Positions 59,150 to 64,000 of a DNA stretch of 64,000 bases are shown here, in pieces; position 1 is the first letter of the stretch; each line of letters begins with the position of its first letter. Location of the stretch: assembly GCA_019637395.1 (NCBI GenBank), contig JAHBVR010000025.1:55046-119045 (forward strand). Reading direction: 5' to 3'. A program made the translations under genes and the position numbers. The notes under the pieces were generated by a model that saw nothing but the letters and a program-made list of their open reading frames with translations, was not told the origin of the DNA and ran no database searches. This DNA is from Vulcanimicrobiota bacterium. GTDB lineage: Bacteria; Vulcanimicrobiota; Xenobia; Xenobiales; JADMJV01.

Positions 59150-59653
59150 TCAGGTAGACCTTAATTGGGGGATGAACTCCCAGCGGGGTGGGTGCAGCTC
59201 CTCGTGCAGGTCCGGCAGGGCTCGGCCCATGATGTTGATCCACCAGGCGGCCTGCCAGAGCGCCGGAAATCCGTAGTGGGACATGAGCACGCGGCGCCGC
59301 CAAAAGCCGCCGCATTGGCGCTGATACTCCACTTCGTAGTCGATCAGCGGTTGCAGATGAGGTTCCACGGCGGCGCGATCGCTAATCCAGGTGGAGTCGG
59401 AATAAAGAAACGGGGGCAGGCAGAACTTCTGGCTGTGGTAGAGTTGCGGCGCGCCCATTCGGTAGCCCAGATAGCCTGCGGGAACGGCTACCGCGATGCC
59501 CCCGTAACACCAGATCAGCCTGTCCTTGCGCCAATAGGGTTGCTCCCGCCAATCCAGGCGCTCGAAACCGGCTTGATCCAGGTAGTCATGAGTCTGGTCG
59601 GCGGCGATCAGTAGCCACTGAATTTTTAAAGCGTCGATGTAGGAGCAGTGCAT
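59150..59653 (-). CDS. Hypothetical protein upstream of the siderophore operon
   Basis: This 167-residue protein is rich in Trp, Tyr and Pro (PYWRKDRLIWCYGG, YHSQKFCLPPFLY, GFWRRRVLMSHYGFP, AAWWINIMGR) with no signal peptide. I do not recognise a family. It ends just before the -35 of the siderophore promoter, so it is a separate unit, though on the same strand. Its own promoter (TTGACA-18-TAACCA) is a close match in the -35. Co-regulation with iron uptake is possible but not shown. Confidence 0.65.
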   Translation of the reverse strand: MHCSYIDALKIQWLLIAADQTHDYLDQAGFERLDWREQPYWRKDRLIWCYGGIAVAVPAGYLGYRMGAPQLYHSQKFCLPPFLYSDSTWISDRAAVEPHLQPLIDYEVEYQRQCGGFWRRRVLMSHYGFPALWQAAWWINIMGRALPDLHEELHPPRWEFIPQLRST

Positions 59654-59660
59654 GAAGTTA

Positions 59661-59690
59661 TGGTTAACATGAAAACTTGAAGTCTGTCAA
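59661..59690 (-). promoter_or_regulatory. Promoter TTGACA-18-TAACCA, 7 nt before start codon
   Basis: Minus strand: TTGACA (59685-59690), 18 nt, TAACCA (59661-59666), taacttc, ATG at 59653. Another leaderless-type arrangement, with a consensus -35. Confidence 0.55.
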
Positions 59691-59805
59691 CCGGATTATT
59701 TTTGGTGATATGTCTCGTGGCTTGTTGGTTGTAAGGGGGTGTTTTGGTGGGCCAAAAGTGTAGAAAAAGTTATGCTTGGCCTGATGTCGATCGCCTGGGA
59801 AGCTG

Positions 59806-59836
59806 CTGAAGAACTCGGCGAAGCCGGGTTCTTCAG
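59806..59836. terminator. Strong hairpin in the intergenic region
   Basis: CTGAAGAACTCGGC (59806-59819), loop GAA, GCCGGGTTCTTCAG (59823-59836): a 14-bp stem with one G-U pair. Only TTT follows on the plus strand and no T-run on the minus strand. It may terminate the DUF900-type gene read from the right. The remaining bases of 59654-59936 hold no supported gene. Confidence 0.55.
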
Positions 59837-59936
59837 TTTGCGACGATCAACAGGTTGTGCCAGGTGGCCGCGTTTGTAGCTATATCTTGTGGGGGCCGGG
59901 GTTCCCCGGACGCCACAAAGGAGTTTCTGCGCCTTC

Positions 59937-61301
59937 TTAGCGTGACCAGGCAGGGGCGCCGGCTTTGGTCATGAGCGCTTCGGTGGGCCAGTAGCCGCGG
60001 CGCACCGATTCGCACGGGCTGTTTTCCCGCTCCGCCCAGACCGTGCGAGGCTTGCTGCGCAAGAGTCGGGTCACTTTGTCCAGGGTCTCGTCGGCAAAGT
60101 GTTGGCTGCCGCCGCAGAGCAGGCGCTCCAGGCGCCAGAGAGCATACAACTGGGCTGAGGAGTTGGGGGCTTCCAACCAGGGCAACAGCTCTTCGATGCG
60201 GTTGGGGGCGGCCAGCACCCTGTCCAGGTCGGCCAGATCCGAGGGCTCCGGGAGTTCGGCCGGCACCGGCGGAGCCGGTAGGCTCTCCAGTTGTGGACCC
60301 ACGAACCCGCGTGGCGGAGTGGCCCGCACCACCGGCACTCCTACCGTCGGACCGGCCGCCGGTAAGGTTCCTTGGACTGGATGCTCGCCAATCCAGACCG
60401 CCGCCGCCAGGATGTGCGCCAGGCGCTGCTCACTGAAATAGCGCACGAATTCATGCCCCTGGGGAATGTCGCGCTGGTCGAAAAACACGGCCCGGCGCGA
60501 AAAGATCGAATCATACTGGCGCTCGGTCATGTGCGGAAAGGCGGACCCGCCGGCCATCCCGCGCACCGCCTGGCGCACCTGCAGCACCTGGTCGCGGAAG
60601 CCGTTGCCCACATAGGGTGAAATGGTCATCCACAGCAAATCGGCGCGTGATTGCGGGCTCTCGAATTCGACCTGACCGTTATACCAGACATTGTAGTCCA
60701 GGTCGGAGCCGGTCAAAGCCCAGCAATTCCAACGCATCGCCTGAGCGGGATCATAAGAAGCCGTCTTGGGTATTTCATCTTCGTAGACGATGTTGGGAAA
60801 GAGGGCGCCGGCGGACACTTCGCAGCCCAGACTGTGAGCCAACACGTTGATCTTGGCGCGCGGAAACTCCTTTTGCAGGCGCAGCAGCACCTGGCGGGCG
60901 GCGTTGTGGCCGACGATGCGGGCGCGCTCCACCTTGGTCAGATAGGCGTTCTTGGCGCGCCAGGGAGTTTGGGCACCGGGAGCGGCCGAATCCCATTCCA
61001 ATCCCACCACCACCGAAGTCCGACCCAGTTTGGCCAGAGCGCCGTAACAGCGGTCGGCCACTTCCTGAAACTGACTGGCGCCATCCTCGCGGGGCACATT
61101 GTAGCCGTGCACCAGCACCACGATATGATCGGGCTGATCCTGGATACGATGAACATTATACAGCGTTTCGCCGATAGTAAATTCCGAGAGCTGCGAGCCG
61201 TCGCCCAGCCAGGCCAGCACGAAAGGCTGCTGGGCCGGCAGCGCCGCGCTCAACCACCAGACCATGAATAGACGGGTAAAAATCTTCAATAGAAAAGGCA
61301 T
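59937..61301 (-). CDS. Secreted alpha/beta hydrolase (DUF900-like)
   Basis: This 454-residue protein has a signal peptide (LFMVWWLSAALPAQ). The core is an alpha/beta hydrolase of the DUF900/lipase-like type: IVVLVHGYNVPRED (oxyanion), RARIVGHNAARQVLLRLQ, the nucleophile elbow INVLAHSLGCEV (Ser), and a late FDQRDIPQGHEF that may bring the His. The last ~120 residues are Pro-rich and then helical (LPWLEAPNSSAQLYALWRLERLL), perhaps a repeat-like add-on. The substrate is unknown. It is the last well-supported gene before the degenerate right end. Confidence 0.78.
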   Translation of the reverse strand: MPFLLKIFTRLFMVWWLSAALPAQQPFVLAWLGDGSQLSEFTIGETLYNVHRIQDQPDHIVVLVHGYNVPREDGASQFQEVADRCYGALAKLGRTSVVVGLEWDSAAPGAQTPWRAKNAYLTKVERARIVGHNAARQVLLRLQKEFPRAKINVLAHSLGCEVSAGALFPNIVYEDEIPKTASYDPAQAMRWNCWALTGSDLDYNVWYNGQVEFESPQSRADLLWMTISPYVGNGFRDQVLQVRQAVRGMAGGSAFPHMTERQYDSIFSRRAVFFDQRDIPQGHEFVRYFSEQRLAHILAAAVWIGEHPVQGTLPAAGPTVGVPVVRATPPRGFVGPQLESLPAPPVPAELPEPSDLADLDRVLAAPNRIEELLPWLEAPNSSAQLYALWRLERLLCGGSQHFADETLDKVTRLLRSKPRTVWAERENSPCESVRRGYWPTEALMTKAGAPAWSR

Positions 61302-61981
61302 ACTAAGCCCCCCGGATTGTTCCTGCGTAGCCCCGGGTCTCCACCCGTGGGAGGGAAACGACCTGGCCTTGCTCGTCCAAGGGACGCTCCTACGTCGTGT
61401 TCCAGCCGCTTCTTCAGGTCGGCGGCGCTACCGTCCGCCGACGCCAGCGCGGCGCCTGTCGAGCCCGGACTTCTTGAGCATGTCCTCCGGCTTTGCTGGA
61501 GGTGTTATGACTACTCTCCACTTTTGAGAGACCTTCTCAGATGGTTCGGTCTCCACTCCTCGTTGTAAGGCGTGGTTCCATTAGCACCAACCAGCGCAAC
61601 TCATCGTGTCCGTCGGTTGGGCGGTGGGTGCCTCGTTCCCTTTGGGACGATTTCCACATAACGATGTATTCCGCTCTTTTTCGTGACCGGTATCCTGGGC
61701 GGATTCACAACTTCTCCAGCTTCAGCGACGAGGCTATGACCTTGATTAGGGCCGGGCGTTGGCAAGTCGCTGTGGTGTATCTCTCGGGAAGTGTTTTGCC
61801 TGGAATGGCCTGTGGCTTGGCTGAGCGCCAAATATCAAGCCACATGGGAGACGCGTTGACCCGCTGCAAGAGCTGGCACAAGCGAGACTGCCCTTTGAAG
61901 CCGCCGCTTGTGTTCTGGCTTCTGTAGGTGTCGGCAAAGGCGTCCTTTCTGGTGCTGTAATCCCACTTCCAGTTCGGAGCG
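61302..61981. other. Poorly coding interval of 680 nt
   Basis: Six-frame reading gives only short, Arg/Ser/Pro-rich frames with no recognisable domain, no ribosome sites and mixed composition. A CCTCCGGC-TTT-GCTGGAGG hairpin lies near 61485-61505. It looks like decayed or non-coding sequence; I looked for group II intron domain V and tRNA features and did not find a convincing one. Confidence 0.5.
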
Positions 61982-62371
61982 TTAGGCGACCTCGCTGCCG
62001 CTGGCGTCCACGACGAGGCGGACGCTGGAGAGGCCGTCGGTCAGGTAGTAGTAGAAGGTGCCGGCCAGGTCCACGCCCAGCAGCACGTGGCCCTGGATGT
62101 AGGAGACGTTGCCGCCGGGGTTGGTCTCGGCCACCGAGGTGCCGCCGGAGGAGTAGTAGCTGGTGGTGTTGTCGGTGTATTTGCGGATGCCGTCGGTGTC
62201 GTAGCGGTAGACTTCTTCGGCGCTGGTGGGCAGTTGGATACGGGTGAGCTGGTCCTGGTCGTTGCGGTCGTAGTCGGTGGTGTCGGGGCCGGCCACCAGG
62301 GTGCGCGAGATCATATTGCCGTCGTCGTCGTGGTCAAAGGTTTCCTCCACCGTGCTGTTGAGGCTGCGGCC
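61982..62371 (-). pseudogene. RHS/YD-repeat core fragment
   Basis: About 130 codons on the minus strand carry RHS-type phrases: FDHDDDGNMISRTL, YDRNDQDQLTRIQ, YRYDTDGIRKYT and YYYLTDGLSSVRLVVDASGSEVA. These correspond to the YD repeats just before the variable C-terminal tip of RHS toxins. The frame stops right after SEVA, where intact proteins continue with a YDPYG-like segment, and on the other side it meets a terminator. There is no start codon of its own. It is an orphan piece left by recombination or decay. Confidence 0.75.
62120..62146. repeat. 27-bp exact repeat, copy 1 (in RHS fragment)
   Basis: Identical to 63447-63473 (starts gttggtctcgg, ends aggtgccgcc). In this copy it codes for the GGTSVAETN part of the RHS fragment. 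Confidence 0.85.
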
Positions 62372-62373
62372 GG

Positions 62374-62405
62374 AAAAGAGAAAAGCCTGGGTGCAAGACC
62401 CAGGC
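62374..62405 (-). terminator. Rho-independent terminator
   Basis: GCCTGGGT-cttgc-ACCCAGGC on the minus strand followed by TTTTCTCTTTT. It lies about 90 nt after the small secreted protein gene and ends that unit before the RHS fragment. Confidence 0.85.
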
Positions 62406-62495
62406 GATTGCTGAGTAGAAGATGGCGTCCTGGCCCGCAACTTCGTTGTTGTGTAGCCGGATCGAGGCGCTGCCAACGTTCTCGTAGACATCAGA

Positions 62496-62912
62496 TCAGG
62501 GGCCTAAATGAATCAGGATTTGTTTTACGTGGTCACGAGCGTCAAAGGGTTCCGGATCGGCCTTTTCATGGCAACGATAGGCACCTAGTCTCTCATCCCA
62601 GTTCAAAATCCAAATCCCCTCCTGTCCGAGGTAGTGTCCGCCAACAATATCACTGTAGACAAGGAACAGCTTCGCTCGATCGAACTGACCTTTTAGGGTT
62701 TCGATGACACTTACGGTGCCAACCTTGCTGGGCAATAATTCGCCTTGAAGGTCGTCACTTTCCGAAATAATTCGGCCAACGATAACCAAGTCGGCATGTC
62801 GGAGTCGCTCTTCCAGAGGGGCAAGATCCCAGGCGATCCCTGCCCCAACTGGATTGATTAAGATCAATAGTAACATAGCCCAACGAAGAAGACGCTTGGC
62901 CCCTGGTATCAC
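62496..62912 (-). CDS. Small membrane-anchored or secreted protein, possible immunity protein
   Basis: The protein has about 138 residues from GTG at 62912, which has ggagg exactly 8 nt upstream; an alternative TTG at 62933 overlaps the previous stop. A hydrophobic N-terminus (LLRWAMLLLILINPVGAG) precedes a domain with LRHADLVIVGRIIS, GTVSVIETLKGQFD and GHYLGQEGIWILNW. This is a pattern I have seen in small exported proteins of unknown function. It lies directly behind an open tail frame (62930-63148) and ahead of a terminator and RHS debris, an arrangement like a toxin-tail/immunity pair. That role is inference. Confidence 0.6.
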   Translation of the reverse strand: MIPGAKRLLRWAMLLLILINPVGAGIAWDLAPLEERLRHADLVIVGRIISESDDLQGELLPSKVGTVSVIETLKGQFDRAKLFLVYSDIVGGHYLGQEGIWILNWDERLGAYRCHEKADPEPFDARDHVKQILIHLGP

Positions 62913-62929
62913 TACTCCGACCTCCCCGC

Positions 62930-63148
62930 TCAATGCGAATTCATCCAGTTTATAAAATCCGCCTGCGACTTGATTTCTCCTGCCGCAGTTGCTTGGATTG
63001 CTCTGGCGGCTCGCGGGTCCGTAACTCCACCGGATTTTGCGGCAGATAGAACATCGGGGTTGGCTGCAGCGGCTTTTACTGCAAACCAGTTTGACTCAAT
63101 GTCAGTGGGTCCTCGGTCACCGCCAATTGATCGGCCTTGCGCCAGCGC
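62930..63148 (-). pseudogene. Orphan C-terminal tail frame without start codon
   Basis: An open minus-strand frame of 72 residues reads like genuine protein: IGGDRGPTDIESNWFAVKAA, SAAKSGGVTDPRAARAIQATA and ADFINWMNSH at the end. It has no usable start codon and begins right after an in-frame stop, so it is the 3' end of a lost gene. Its position before a small membrane protein and near RHS debris suggests a detached RHS toxin tip, but no toxin family is recognised. Confidence 0.45.
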
Positions 63149-63241
63149 CTAAGCATTACCCAGCTCGATAGCAAGGTACAAACACGCGTTCCGTAAGCTC
63201 ACGAAGTATTGGGATTTGACACGTTACAACGTTACAATGCC

Positions 63242-63285
63242 GGGGGACTCGCTCAATGCTCAATAGAGCGAGTCCCCCACTTTTT
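63242..63285 (+). terminator. Strong hairpin plus T-run
   Basis: GGGGGACTCGCTC (63242-63254) pairs perfectly with GAGCGAGTCCCCC (63266-63278); 11-nt loop; then ACTTTTT. A textbook plus-strand terminator, but no plus-strand gene is recognisable before it, so an unseen transcript or RNA may end here. Confidence 0.7.
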
Positions 63286-63446
63286 CGGCTATGGAAAGCC
63301 TGGAGAGCTCCCCGGCAAGGTTTGAACTTGGCAGCGATCCCACACTCCGAGGGCCTGCCCACCCTTACCACCGCTTTGATTCTCGTGCCCCTCAGGCCGA
63401 CTGGGGATGAAGCCCCGGCTACGAAACGGAGCGGGGACAACGGTCA

Positions 63447-63473
63447 GTTGGTCTCGGCCACCGAGGTGCCGCC
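63447..63473. repeat. 27-bp exact repeat, copy 2
   Basis: Same 27 bp as 62120-62146, but the bases around it no longer match and a stop follows in the RHS frame. It marks a second, more decayed RHS remnant. The surrounding 63286-63718 shows no gene I can support. Confidence 0.7.
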
Positions 63474-63718
63474 TGATGCTCTTCACGAGGTCGTGATCGA
63501 ACATCACCGAGATTTCCTCCCCCGACTCCGACATATTTGTAAACTGGGGGCCCGTTCCCATAGGACCCAGTTGCGGATCAATGCTGGTCGCATAGCCGGC
63601 GCAACTTTGTCTATTTTAGGGACCCGGGCCGGGTCTGGTGGCCGGCTTCGCCGGAACGAAGCTGATCACAGGCCGACAATCAAAAGCGTTTGCTGATCGT
63701 TTAGGTGACGGACTATAG

Positions 63719-64000
63719 CTACAAAGTCCAGACCCTAAATCGCCAAATACGGTCCGCCGTGAAAGCTTGCAAGACTGCAGGAACATGCGCCTTCAAATAT
63801 CCAGGATTGGTTACCGCTACTTCGATAACACAGTCTTCTCGGTAGTAAAGCCACTTCACTATGGGGGCTTCGTCTCCAAGGGCAAGATAGGATTCTACGT
63901 GGTCTGGTTGTCCCAGCTGCTGGGCCAGCCCAGCCACTCTTTGGAGCCGTTTCCCTATGGTTGAGCCTGCATACTCCAGACTGCTACCTACGCAGAGAAT
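63719..64000 (-). CDS. Hypothetical protein, C-terminal part, runs off the right edge
   Basis: The minus-strand frame is open from the window edge to the stop at 63719 (93 residues). It reads like real protein: CVGSSLEYAGSTIGKRLQRV, LALGDEAPIVKWLYYRED, IEVAVTNPGYLKAHVPAVL, FTADRIWRFRVWTL. An internal ATG at 63937 exists, but the frame upstream stays open and protein-like, so the start is probably beyond the window. No family is recognised. Confidence 0.5.
   Translation of the reverse strand: MLCVGSSLEYAGSTIGKRLQRVAGLAQQLGQPDHVESYLALGDEAPIVKWLYYREDCVIEVAVTNPGYLKAHVPAVLQAFTADRIWRFRVWTL

Noticed and set aside
61541-61927. A 128-residue plus-strand frame
   Set aside because: No recognisable domain, no start signals, and composition like the surrounding non-coding bases. 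I could not exclude a decayed gene but cannot support one.
63290-63345. A tRNA-like T-arm (CAAG-TTCAAAC-CTTG) on the minus strand followed by a CCA
   Set aside because: No matching acceptor, D-arm or anticodon arm can be folded at the needed distances.

Overview
The window reads as a chromosomal segment of a GC-rich, Gram-negative-type, probably environmental bacterium. It is densely coded on both strands, mostly housekeeping and envelope genes. I cannot name the lineage. The predicted short-to-absent 5' leaders, two minor-pseudopilin clusters, many secreted proteins of unknown family and a full NIS siderophore operon would suit an under-sampled phylum of the Eremiobacterota/Vulcanimicrobiota, Armatimonadota, Acidobacteriota or Myxococcota type. 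That is an impression, not a demonstration. I see no rRNA, no tRNA, no CRISPR array and no intact prophage or insertion sequence.

Layout. 0-10 kb: the 5' end of an Ada-type DNA repair gene cut by the window edge, a DA1-like zinc peptidase, a short-chain fatty acid transporter with a HAD phosphatase, a hybrid histidine kinase, a LysM-like protein, a GDPD-fold enzyme and a DUF2277 gene. 10-14 kb: minor pseudopilin cluster 1 (PilV-, PilW- and PilX-like), followed in the same operon by a decayed IS256-like transposase gene. 14-20 kb: small envelope proteins, a paralogous glycine-zipper pair, a ClC transporter with a phosphoglycerate-mutase-fold enzyme, and a VWA protein. 20-28.4 kb: a MarR/EEP-nuclease/zinc-ribbon operon, an FHA-SEC-C/sulfotransferase operon, a subtilase, and argS with an enoyl-CoA hydratase. 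28.4-32.6 kb: minor pseudopilin cluster 2, led by a pseudopilin fused to a propeller-like domain. 32.6-40.7 kb: one 7.2-kb gene for a 2403-residue protein with a sacsin/HSP90-type ATPase at one end and a transglutaminase at the other, behind a quinone oxidoreductase. 41-50 kb: an SGNH hydrolase, a TPS-type exoprotein, a GH25 lysozyme, a response regulator-MBL fusion, a lipoprotein with eight GDFGEYRGD repeats, and a broken SDR gene with its AraC regulator. 50-59.7 kb: a five-gene operon in the order ATP-grasp, IucA/IucC, MFS, IucA/IucC, PLP decarboxylase, which is the pvsABCDE order of vibrioferrin synthesis, followed by a PepSY reductase and a degenerate M23 protein. 59.9-64 kb: a DUF900-type hydrolase, then a poorly coding tract with RHS debris and a possible displaced toxin-tail/immunity pair.

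Three things stand out. First, about a dozen transcription units carry a TANNNT -10-like hexamer 6-11 nt before the start codon, in some cases with a well-spaced -35, which implies widespread leaderless transcription and fixes several start codons. Second, the 2403-aa ATPase-transglutaminase protein does not fit a system I know. Third, there is an octad repeat lipoprotein, and an N-terminal D-x-V-x-L-G/R motif is shared by otherwise unrelated secreted proteins.
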